Assembly (NCBI GenBank): GCA_023846275.1
Contig: CM043865.1
Span: forward strand, 6,498,068 to 6,562,067
Direction: 5' to 3'
Source: Vanilla planifolia
Taxonomy: Eukaryota; Streptophyta; Magnoliopsida; Asparagales; Orchidaceae
DNA length: 64,000 nucleotides
The position numbers were made by a program, and so were the translations under genes. Every line of letters begins with the position of its first letter. The stretch's first letter is position 1. Below are positions 37,051 through 48,860 of this stretch, one piece after another. The notes under the pieces are model-generated. The model worked only from the letters and a program-made list of their open reading frames with translations, ran no database searches and was not told the origin of the DNA.

Positions 37051-39960
37051 TCTGATATAAGATCTCTAGGTGTTAAGATTAGGGTCATGAAAAGTATAGT
37101 CTTAAAAAAGAATGAACATCTAAAAAGAAAAAATTATAAAAGAAAAGAATATAAAATAAAAATAAAATAAAAAGTATTATATGCTTATATGAGCTAGATA
37201 TATATGTATATGAGTATATATGTATTGTTATAGCATTTTTTATATTGATTATCGTATATTCTTTTATTTATTGCTCTATCTTATTACTTAACTATTTTAT
37301 TTGTTCTTTAAATTCCTTAATTATATATAGTTATAGATTAACATGTTAAGTTTATTATGCTTATTTTCTACTTATATTATAAAACATGTTGCTAACATTC
37401 ATCAAGCTGAATGTCCTTAGAAGATATTTAAAGATTTATAAGCTATGAGATTGATGCATTTGGTGAGCATGAGGGATATTATATATATGTAGATATATTT
37501 GTATTTTATTTTTAATTTTTACATTAATAATAGTTTTAAACTTTCATGTAATATGATAGCTATGTTTTTATGCATTACTATTTTGTTGGAATGTTTCATT
37601 ATTATTATAGATTTTTATGTTAACCTCACTTGTTTTAGAAATATTTGTTTTTTTATACTTCAACCTCTGATTCAACCTGATATATTTATATTATAGATGC
37701 ATATCATTAAGTTGTATTTATTATGTTGGGTATGTTATGACAACTATAATAAAAAAAGAGATAAGAAGGCCTTATACCATGGTATGTATGCTTCAAGTAC
37801 TATTGAATTGATAACTTAGAGACCACATTAGGAAAGATTTGTGTCATAAAATTCCTTGAGGATGACTGTTATTTTTTATATTGCTATGAGATGTTATGTT
37901 CTGTGAGCATGTTATATTAATACTATTGATTACATATGAAATATTTTAACTTATTAATTTAATTTAAAAAAAGGAACAAATTAGAGTAAGAACCAAAGGA
38001 TAGTGAAATAAGGTTAGACAAGATTTTGAAAAGTGATATAAGAATGATTATTTAAAAAAGCTAACTTATTATTCAAAATAATGTCTCTAAAAAAAGATGA
38101 CTTGCTATATAGAATAATATGTCTTCAAAAATAGTATAATTATTTAGAATAATATATCTCTAGAATTAGTATCAAAAGAGCTATCATTAGAGCTATATAA
38201 AATAATATGTTTTAGATATTCCTAATTTGACTTGATAAATGTTAAAAGGGCCTAACGTTAATATCAAAAAAAAGTAAAAATTGAAAAGACAAAAGACATG
38301 AGAAAAAGAGTTTAAAAATTCACAACTTTTTTCAAAAAGATAAGAATAAGTTTTTAAATGAATTTAAAAGAAAAGATAATATCTTTTATTATTATCACAT
38401 ATTGTTCATATGCCCATTATATGTTGTAAGCCCTATATATGACATGATTCAAGAATTAATTTTTTTATATTCACATTCTATTATTTTTCTATTGAACCAA
38501 TAAAGATTTTCTTATCTTGTTTTATGTTCTAACATTTTAAGTCAAGATGATACATAGCATATAACTCCCAAGGAGCAATAAGAGGGATAGACCATGAGCC
38601 ATTTTTGTTAGGAGTTGGACATATTTCTATTATAATATTTAAGTTACTTTGACAACTCTTTTAAGCATTCAATAGTGTGATCTTGATGTGCTTAAACATG
38701 ACTTAATGCATGTATTAGTTTAGCATTTTTGTTGTGATGTGATAACTCATGTTTAAAGAAATGTGAAAGGTTTTCAAATATTGCTTTTTTTTGTAATTTT
38801 CAAATGTAAAAGTTTATATTACTTTGATTATGGTTTTTAAAAAATGAGATTGTTAATAGTTTGTTTATTATTTAAAAAAATTTAATAATAAAAGAAAGAT
38901 AAAAAATAAGATGATGTGACATCAAATCTTAGAAAGGTGAGACATCATTGCCACATCTAATGTCCTTTACTTATAAATATATGTTTCAATGTTCATTGTG
39001 AAATGTAGTTGATATGATATGTTATACATCATAAGTATAAAAAAACTATGTACACCTAATTTAAAGTATATGATAAGCCTATTATACTATAAGTAATAAG
39101 AAAAATGATGAAAAAGAAAAAAATAAAAAATTCTATAATAAGCTATATGGGACTTATGTGCACCACACTTATAATAATATAATATTATGATATGATAAGA
39201 TATCATTATATGAAATTAAATTAGAAATGATATTATAAGTTTGTGAAGGCATTATTTCATGGCTTTCATGATATATGATTGGTCTCTAGCACATGTTGTA
39301 AGGCCTACTAGCACTAATTATATTTCATGATATAAGATTGTATCATAAAACCTCTTTTTCTAATACTTTATGTAAGGCAAGATGCATGAAAATAATATGA
39401 TTGAGATATCCTCAGCTATTATTTATATTATGTACAAGGCTTGATGTATTGTAAACATGATATACTTAATATGACTAGCTAATGATGTAAGTTTATGAGA
39501 TTATATGACATTAAGATAGGATAATGGCCATTTGGAAAATATGAAACATTAATATTAAAAATATGAAAATCATTAGAGAATATGAAAAGGAGAATGATCT
39601 GAGTATGATTATGTAAGAAAGTAATATAGTTATATGAATGACATAAAATATTCATTATTCATCAAGCATGTTATTCATTTATGATATATATATTTTTATT
39701 AGTATTATGGAGAAGTAATATTTTTATTACTTATTCTTATCATTTTATATTAAGATATTATTATAGATAGAAATTTATGTGACGAGTTTTATAAAACTCA
39801 ATCTTTTACTTACATTATAGATGATGCCATGAACATAAAGAGAAGGTGATTAAAGTAGTATGTGAGCTAAGTGTTTTGTTGTAAAAAGAAGTTTTTCAAA
39901 AATACTATGTGTATATTTTGGCATCTAATATGTTGGTATTTAGATTTTATTTTGATAGCT

Positions 39961-42900
39961 ATGTATATTATAATATAATTATTACTTTATTTTATAAGAA
40001 TTAGTTTTGAAAATAGCCTTAAATTTTGTTTTTTTTTTTGTTAACATCATCAAAGTATTAGTTGTATCCTTGTTTGGTAGAAATGATAGATCGAGCAAGA
40101 CACTTAAAGTTTTACATAGATTGCTCATTGTAGATGCCAGTCCACTTAATTCAATCAAACAAGGACAAGTTGCATTCAATGTTCTTGTCCATAATTTTGG
40201 GTTGTCGACAATAGAACCATCTCAATCAATTACTATTAACAGCATTAACCACATGGAAAGATCAATTATGGAAGGGGTTTTTTTGGTATTTTCTCTTATC
40301 ATTTTTTTTGTTTATTTAAGAACTTAAATAGTCATGACTCCTCCTAAACACTACACAACATGAAAAGGCTTAGCATCATATAGCTTTAGTTGTAACATTT
40401 GGCTTTATGTTTAGTTTTTTAAAGTTTTTTTTGTCATTTGCATCAATCGGGAGCTCATGATGACATTAGTGTACTCAAACATTCTTCATGACTTACTAAA
40501 TTAATAGTGTATTATCTTCTTTTATTCCTTATAATACTAAATGAGTATTCTTTTTCCACTTATAATACTCTAATATTAATGTCTATTTTTGTTACTATCA
40601 TCTGAATCAATGATTTCTCAAGATCTTATGAATTCTTTTTTCCCTTATAGTGGGAAAAGTGGATATTTTAATTATTTATCTTTTCTATCCCTTATAATAG
40701 ATAGCTCTTCTTCAAGAATTGAGCATAATCTATTCTAAATTTAAAATTAAGGTAGATAGACAAGGTTTAATCCTTTATAATACTCAAAGCACTCCACATG
40801 GTTCTCTTAGAGTTAGTAGTATGGACTTTTGGGCTAATTGACCCATTGTATATTGGTAGTTGAGGAATATACTGATTTAAGAGAAGTATCTTTTTTGCTA
40901 ATTCTTTAATTAACATATGGAATTTATCATGCAAATCATGCACTTTCATGCCTTATTTACTCTTAATATATAGGTGTCAATTATGATCTAAGTTTATGAT
41001 TATTGATTAGGTTATGCATTTATTACAAAAATTATTAGGAAAAAACTTATAATTGAAAAATTGCTCAATCAGGTGATAAACTTAGTTGACGTTCATCTTA
41101 TGTTTTCATCATACTAGTATGAGTTATAAGTTGAGTGTAGAAATCTCAAAATTATAATTGACATAGAACATCATTCTTTGTTACAAATAATTCTCTCATT
41201 TTCTCTCTCTATGTGTCCACATATTCTTTTGTGGCAAAAAACTTTCTCTTTTATACATTAAAATGAGTCATTAATGCCACATGTTGGTGAACAAGGCCTT
41301 CCAAAAGGTAGATCCAAATTAATATTTTTGAAATTGATTAAGACCATTTGAAATTTTATAAGCATGACTTCTTAGTAAAAAATTAACATTAGTTTCATCA
41401 ACAGTAGAATCAAATGTTTGTTTTGTTTAAAAAATCATTAATTATTTTTTAACTATTTGAATTTATCATATGATAATTAGGTTTAAAAAATATTAAACCA
41501 TAAAACCTAATTTTTAATTATATTATATATAATGAAAATAGTATTTTGTACTTTATGTTAGTCTTCATTTTGTATCATAATCTTTTACAATGAGACTCTT
41601 TGCATAATGAATCATAATTAGATTCAAACTTCAAGCCCCCTTGACGTCCAATTTTAAACTTAGATTTTCTCCTTTTTGTTGTTATTGTAAATTATAAAAA
41701 TAATATAATTTGATTTATTACAAGGAATAATTGATTTATATTAACTTCTTTTTGTTTAAGACATTTAAAAGTTATTCTTTTATTCAAATTGAAAACTTTC
41801 AAAAACTTTATCAAAATTTCCAATCATATAAGTAGTATTTCTTTAAAAAAAACTTATTTCAAAAAATTTTAACTTTAAAAGTTTTATAAAAAAAAGTATT
41901 TTTATATATTGAAAAATAAAAGAGAATTTCCTAAGAATGATGGGTACAATCATTTCACTAGGGCTTCCTTTGCCAACTGTCTCATCAGCCTCGTGGTCAT
42001 GTTCCAGCTAAAGGTAGACACCGGAGACTTCCAAGGAAAGCCAATCTTGAACACTTGCCATTTAAGTACTGTAAAGTGTAAAATGTTGTTGAAAAAAAAA
42101 AATGAAATGAAATGCATTTATAAGCAAAAAGTATTTTTTTTAATTTTATTGTTATTAATCTTAAAAATATAAAAATTTAAAAAATAGTTTTTTATAAAAA
42201 AAGATTTTATTTACATAAAACTTTTAATTGAAAAATCTTTTTACAATTATATTTTTAAAATATTTTGCCTTAGCCTATTAGTTCTTTTGCAAATAAAACC
42301 TAAAAGAGAGGGAATATAATGAATGTTTTATAAAAACTGAAAGATATGTTTGTTAGTTGGTTTTTTTTATTTTACATATTAAATTGAAGATCTTAAACGA
42401 GTGGATTAGTTCCTCTAATAATATATAAATATAATAATTCACTATTTTGTAATTATGTATCAAAAAATTTTTATGCATAATCTCATATAATACATATGGT
42501 ACACAATTCATAATTTGTTTTGAAAAATATACAATTTGTGATTTTGTTTGAGAATATTATGTGGTCTTAGAAAATATGTTTAAAAATAAGTTTTTGACAA
42601 AAAAAAATTATATGAAAGAAAATTGTGTTATTGATAGAAATTATTTGCTAATTCTTATTTTATATTTTTAAGTTTAAAGTAAATAAACCTTTGAAAAATT
42701 AGTTTGAAATATTGTTTATAGATAGAAATCATAATATGTCAATTCTATTTAAAAAGAAAGTCAAATTCATTTGTGGTTCAATTTGATTAAATGTCATGAC
42801 CAAATTAACAATGATTGATTATAAAAAGTTGATAATATATATAATTGATAGTTAAAATACACTTATATTACATGAAAAATAAATTTAATACAGATAAATT

Positions 42901-43839
42901 CTTATATTAAAAAAAATTATTAAAATATATGTAAAAAAATATTCATACATTAGATGTTTAACAAACATATACTGTTGATGCTAACCTATCATTTTCCTCT
43001 CATTGTTCGTGCTTTTGGAATAATATGTGACACTTGTAAAGACCAGATGCAAAAGGAGGAAAAAAAATAAAAAACCTTTGCATGTGCAAGATTAATTATA
43101 TCAACATTGATGTACCCTTCTCTTTTGTCTCAAGAAACCCAAGAGTTTGGCTAAGTGCATTGAATCATGCTTGCACACCTTTCCCATAATGTTGCATCAT
43201 TCATTCTGGACCATTGAGTTTGGCAGATATTGTCTTCTTTTTGTTTGTCAATTTGAATTAATTACATGGAGAATTTTGCTATGATGGAAGTTTTAATCTG
43301 TCTTTGGTGTTAGTACATTGTGCTTATCAACTCAAATAGCTTTTTAATTAGACTTTGTTATTAATATATTTATTGCATTAAGATTTTAAAATTTTTTAAA
43401 TAGAAGTAGAATCTAAATGAATAATATTTATTAGAAATAAAATAAAATTTAAAAGTTATTCAAATATGCCTAGATTTTAGGCTTCTGGGCCAAATGGTAA
43501 TCAAGAAACCCAATAAAAATAAATATTACAGCGGATTAATGCCAAGAATCAGAAAAAGAAAAACATAGCGTATGATATTTATTAAATTTGATAAAATCAT
43601 TTAACAGAAATTTATTTTAAAAAAAAAAATCATTTATATCAATTTGTTTGAATGCAATGGCAAACTAAGCCTGAGATTGAACCATAAAATGCTTGATCAT
43701 TTAATAGAAATCAAGTTCCCATATTTCAGAATTTAAACTTTTGGGTCGGTCAATGCCAACAGCCGTTTTTCTTTTTTTTTTTTTAATTTTTGAGTTGTGC
43801 TAAAATAATATTTTTGTCAGTCAATGAGGTCAAATCTCA
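39961..43839. other. AT-rich intergenic DNA
   Basis: No gene supported. Open frames at 40,007-40,327 (plus) and 40,949-40,767 (minus) match nothing I know. A GC-richer patch of about 130 bp at 41,930-42,065 stands out. On its minus strand it reads as a fairly complex peptide (including KIGFPWKSPVSTFSWNM), which could be an exon relic of an unidentified gene. Confidence 0.4.
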
Positions 43840-44075
43840 GAATGGAAAATATTGTCTGCGGACAAGGTCCCCTCACAGCAGATCTCTTTGCAGCGGCAAC
43901 TTGCCGTTTTTTTTATGCACTTCGTTGTCCGGACCTCAAGACCATGGCCTCCTGCAGACCTTTACTCCTCATGATCTGGTATTCCTCGCATGGCAGCAGA
44001 CAGGGAAGGTGGTGGACTTCAATGACCGCCAGGATGAAACACGTCCTGCGACTGGCTAAGCTTAGGCATGCGTGC
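43840..44075. other. GC-rich island, possible gene or organelle-derived fragment
   Basis: About 235 bp with balanced composition inside very AT-rich DNA. It is open in two plus-strand frames (parts of 43,790-44,059 and 43,824-44,138), neither resembling a known family. The two-frame openness in GC-richer DNA makes coding potential ambiguous. It may be a captured gene fragment or part of a mobile element. Confidence 0.3.
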
Positions 44076-44654
44076 AAGAACACTTTTTTTTGTCATCTTT
44101 TTCATTGTTTATACGAGAGAAAAAATTACCTAATATAATTAAATGATAAAAAATGTTTTATATGTAAAATTAATTATATTGTTAGTCACTCAAATTATGC
44201 CTTTACAAAGAGAATCTTGCACAAATATTGTTGACATAAATTGTATTTTATAGATATTATAAATTGGTATTTTTTTTAATAGAAAGGACCATAATGTGTT
44301 TTGAGACAAATTCGATTTAAATTTAGTGATTTGAAAATTAGTTTTTTTATCCTTTTTTTAAGAGAAAATATTGTAATATCTATTTGATATAAATTTGAAT
44401 TGATTTTAGTGATTTGGATTTTAGGATTATAAACTATGATTAAACATCTTCAGATATAAATTATATGTAAAAATATCTCTATTATTATAACAATCATAAG
44501 CATAACATGTGAATCATCTTAGAAATTTTATTATATTGTTAGTTTTCAAGTTTGAATACATTGGAATGTGTCGAGAAACCTTAGATGGCTATAAATAACC
44601 CTCCAAATATTATTCTTGAATGGATACTTGCATATATAATTCCACATACATATA

Positions 44655-44910
44655 TCTTAATTGTGAGCTCCTTTGGTGGATTTAATTGCAAAATCATTTT
44701 GAAGACTTCAAGAGTAGTGCCAAGGTTCACAAGACTTCATTATTTTCACAACATTCCTCATATGCTCTTGATTTGTATTCCATTGAATATTTATGTTTCT
44801 TTGCAATTGGGTTGCACTTTAGATTTTCTTTTATACTTATTACATTAAGTTTCTATTTGACACAATGTGTGAATAAGTGAGGGCCTTACTCAAGTATTTA
44901 CTTCAAGGAA
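44655..44910 (+). repeat. Dispersed direct repeat, copy 1
   Basis: Collinear with 46,426-46,681 at a constant offset of 1,771 bp. Shared words in order are GTGAGCTC, GATTTAATTGCAAA/GACTTAATTGCAAA, TTTGAAGACTTCAAG, ATTTTCACAACATT-like, GGGTTGCACTTTA / GGGTTATGCTTTA and CTTACTCA. A TATA-like GGCTATAAATA at 44,588-44,598 precedes copy 1, suggesting LTR promoter sequence. Confidence 0.7.
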
Positions 44911-46425
44911 GTTTAAAAAAGAGACAAACAATTTTTTGAAATGTTGATTTCGAGAGGGAACAGCAATCACTATCAGAATGTTGAATAAAGGATCCAGATC
45001 TCATCCAAGTAGGATTTGATCTAGATCTTTAAATCCCACATGTTTTATAAATGGTGTTGATGTGCAAGCTATTCATAAAAGGTGAAGATAATCTCAATAA
45101 TTTGATCAAGCTTTATAGATGGACAACTAAATGAAATGCACTATTCATAAATGCAAAGAACATCTCAGTCTGACATGGTTTTACGGATAAATGGTAAGTT
45201 GAAAATTACTGTTCAAAATGATAGAACTAATCTCATATATTTAATCAGGCTCGTTGGATACTCCTTGGTGCTCTTGGAAAGTCGTGACCCTAGTCATCTC
45301 CACATACACACACACATGGACTCACTACACTTAAGCCAGTTTAGGAGTCATTTTCCTAACTTGATTTAACTTGACTTGTTAAGGAAATTGGTCCCTTGTT
45401 GAGACTCAGGCCTGACCCAACTTGATTCATAGAGTCTCCTTACTTGTGGCTCCCTTACTCCCATTGTTTAGCATTTTTGGCCACTTGGGTCTGAGCCTTT
45501 GGGTTTGGCTGTGTGTTGTGCTCTCAGGCTAAATTTTTTGTTTTCTTTTTTAAAACCATCTTTTATATATTTATTATTTTTTATTACTTTTAAAATATTT
45601 TTATAATTATTAAAATAATAAATTTTTTTATAATTGATAAATAATAATACATATAAAATCAATGATCATACATGTAAACAAATGATATTATGTAATCTAA
45701 TTATGTTATATGTAAACAAATGATAGGATAAATAATCAAAATAGTATATATTTTGAAGATAGACTCCTAATAGTTATTTACTTTACCAAGAGTTTGATCA
45801 ATAGCTCTTTTATATATCATTTAAGTCACAACTAGAGCATAGTTACTAATACTGCTTGATATTATTTCAATTATAGATCGCTTTATGAGATATCTAGTCA
45901 AAACTCTCCAATTGATTATCTTATAAGAGATTGAGATGTATGACTTGAAAGACATTTTAGAAAAATATTAGAAAAATTAATACAATAATTTTGTTGTCAT
46001 CAAACAATAGTGTTATGACCAAAGATACAATATGCTTATAATAAAAAATATGATTAACATTAAAAATAATTTTTTTATCAAACTTCTTTTCATAAATTGA
46101 TTCTACATATATTAAAGTATAATATTTTATAATTCTATCATATTCATTTAACTTTTTATGATTTCTCAAAATAATTTTAGTTTGCTACCAAAAGCTAGGA
46201 CCAAAATGCAATACATAGTAATTGTGTATGATTTGTTGTCCCAATGTAAGATATATATTGTTGGGACATTATTACATCATATTTGACTACTCATAATAGC
46301 TTGTTCAACTAATTTTAGAAAACAATTAGTTTTTAATGGTATCTGATCAAAATAGTAACATAATAAATAATTTTCTAATTATCATTCTTAATAATTATGC
46401 ATTATAGAATAACCATAGTCATATT

Positions 46426-46681
46426 TCTTGAATGTGAGCTCTCATTGATGGACTTAATTGCAAATCAATTTGAAGACTTCAAGTGCATTTTCCCATGTTC
46501 ATAAGCTTTCATTCCTTTTGTTTTCACAATACTAACTACATGCTCTTAATTTATTATATATTTACCTATCTCTCATGTTGGGTTATGCTTTATGTTTTCT
46601 CTTGTACCCAATATATTAAGTAGTCCTCTTAGCTTGGTTTATAAGCAAGGAAAAGTCTTACTCAGGACTTTTTTGTTGAGT
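46426..46681 (+). repeat. Dispersed direct repeat, copy 2
   Basis: Partner of 44,655-44,910. Downstream, 46,680-46,870 continues in the style of plant copia-type LTR or leader sequence (GTTGGTGAGGATTTGTGGAG, then GAAGGAGTGAGATGCC). No coding domain was recognised between the copies. The pair may be LTRs of a small decayed element. Confidence 0.65.
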
Positions 46682-47162
46682 GATTTACCCAAGTCTAGGC
46701 ATTGTGTTGGTGAGGATTTGTGGAGTGTTTTATATTAGGGCATTTTACTAGAAAGTGTATTGTAAAACATACTTCTAGGCTTATTCGTCGAAGGAGTGAG
46801 ATGCCTTCTCAATATTCTCTTGTTAAAGTAAGTTATTAGAGAGACTTCGTAACTCATTTTTAGTAAAAGAGTGATTAGTAATGTTAAATTAAATGTTTTC
46901 TTATGATAGATATATGCTAAAGGTCATGATGATTGAACAAACTAAAATTTCTATATGCTTTTTCTCTTGTTTCATACATATCTATTATATTTTTTTCTTA
47001 GCATGAATTGAATATCACATAATTAGCTAATTAAATATTTTGACAAAACTAATTTATATTTCTCTCTATCAGGCTATTATCATATTCTTGATATCTAATT
47101 TTTGTCCAAATAGTTTGATGTTAATAACAAATATTAATATAACAAATGTAAAACAAATAATA

Positions 47163-47164
<2 letters not shown>

Positions 47165-47233
<69 letters not shown>
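47165..47233. repeat. (AT)n microsatellite, 69 bp
   Basis: A perfect alternating AT run of about 34 units, likely highly polymorphic in length. Confidence 0.97.
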
Positions 47234-47236
<3 letters not shown>

Positions 47237-48447
47237 AAAATAGAAAATTCTTAAACTCTTAAATATGTCGTTTTTTAATAGTTATTCTTTGGTAAAAGAT
47301 CTATTGTTGTTGTGGGATTGCCAAATCAAGTTTTTTCATTTAAAAACCTATTTTTTACAAAAATTAATCAGGTATTCTGTCATTATTTTTTTTTACTAAA
47401 TTAGAATTTGAAATTATTATTTTATTTTTAAAAATGATATACTTATTTATTTAGATTATTTATTCGTTGCACTACATATTCTCCATAATAAATATTTATT
47501 AATAATAAATTATTAAATAATAGTTTTCAATGCCAGAAAATTATTTTTTTAATTAGCCAAATATTTTAAGGTAACTAAGATAAACTAACGGTTTGAATCG
47601 GTACGCTTATGTTCGGTACAATTTTCCTACTTAATTTGTGAAAATAATTGTTTAAATTTGATCATTGAATTGATCTTTTCTAACGCATAAAATCCAACGT
47701 AAAGAGAGCCAACTTCTCACCAAAATTTACATATCGTATGTCATCATTTGACTTTAACAACCCAAATTGGAATAAGAAATATTGGAATAAATCATCCCAT
47801 TAGATATAAAAAATGAAAAATCATTAATTATTTTTGTAATATCTATTCATTTAATTAATAAAGCATAGTTATTGAACAATTTTTTTTAATAATCTTAAAA
47901 ATAATGCCTTTTAATTTTATTTTTTATTATCAAATTAAAATTAAGCTAAAGCTCCGTCAATGCAATCGTATGTTGTTTTTTGTTCTTACGAATTGTTAGG
48001 TATACCATCTGCGGAGTGATGACTTGTCTTGCTATTAAATAATATTTAATTTTGGAGATTTGGAATAATAAATCATTATCGCTGAGCAAGTGCCCTATTA
48101 ATAATTTTTGTAGACTCCAACAGAAGGTCAACTATCTCCAATATTATCCACAGCTGTCAACAATCTCAAATTTTATATTATACATTTATTTCTTTTTTTT
48201 TAATCCATTCTCATAATTTTATAATGCTTAAAAAAAATTTAAGACAAAAAATAGTCTATGAAAGATAAAAATGGTGAGGCATAGACAAATTTGGAACTAA
48301 ATGAAAAAAATGCTATATTTTATGACATAATTATGATTTATGACAAATGCCATTTAACTAGTTAATTGATATTGACCATTTAAAAAGATTAATATTTTAA
48401 AATAAAATAACTTTCGGGTCACATAAAAGGCCATTCCATTGACTTGG

Positions 48448-48454
48448 TATATAA
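48448..48454 (+). promoter_or_regulatory. TATA-like box of the DUF3133 gene
   Basis: TATATAA, after which the sequence becomes less AT-rich toward the coding region. It would put transcription start at about 48,480, giving a leader of about 380 nt before the ATG at 48,861. Position-based inference only. Confidence 0.35.
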
Positions 48455-48685
48455 CAAGTAGGTACATGGTTAGGCACACCAAAACTTCCCTCCATGTTAA
48501 TAACTTAAAGAGAAAGCTTAACTCGCGCTATTTCTAAGAAACCACGATCGAAAGGGAACGACGAAAGCGTTGTTGTCTTCTCCTTCTTCCTAGGATTTCA
48601 GCTGCATCTTGCGGCGTGCATCGAAGGTAGCGAAAAGCTCCATCTTTAGGCCCAAATCTAGTTTTGCCGTTTTGCCTTTTGTACC

Positions 48686-48802
48686 ATGTCGCCTTTTTCC
48701 TTGGAAGAACTTGATAATGCTTTGATTAAGGAACCCTTTTTTGGTCTGCAATGTGACCATGTAGCTAAGAAACCGACTTCTATCTTTCAACGATACGGTT
48801 GA
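48686..48802 (+). CDS. Upstream ORF in the leader of the DUF3133 gene (38 aa)
   Basis: ATG at 48,686 opens a frame that stops at 48,800-48,802, 58 bp before the main ATG. The peptide starts MSPFSLEELDNALIKEPF and contains two cysteine/histidine-adjacent residues (QCDH). It has normal amino-acid diversity, unlike random AT-rich frames in this window. It could be a regulatory upstream ORF, or part of an older N-terminal exon. Translation and conservation are untested. Confidence 0.35.
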   Translation: MSPFSLEELDNALIKEPFFGLQCDHVAKKPTSIFQRYG

Positions 48803-48860
48803 ATTAAGGAAGGCGGAGTTAAACATTAAGAGAAGAGTTTCCAAAAATTGATAACTTTTC

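Larger units (their letters stand above)
34929..39960 (+). repeat. 3' LTR region of the gypsy fossil, right edge uncertain
   Basis: Begins TGTAATAACCTG directly after the purine tract AAGATGGAAAGAT, as gypsy LTRs do. It contains TTGTACGAATTGTACCAG-type sequence at about 35.58 kb, a 116-bp tandem repeat at 36.7-37.05 kb and GTATGAT-rich DNA. Sequence near 39.8-39.95 kb (GATGATGCCATGAA, then GATAGCTATGTATATTATA) looks like a gypsy LTR end. A continuous 5-kb LTR would be unusually long, so nested insertions or more than one element are likely. Confidence 0.4.

Noticed and set aside
40007-40327. 106-codon frame with hydrophobic ends
   Set aside because: The hydrophobic ends come from T-rich low-complexity DNA; no family resemblance and no splice or promoter context.
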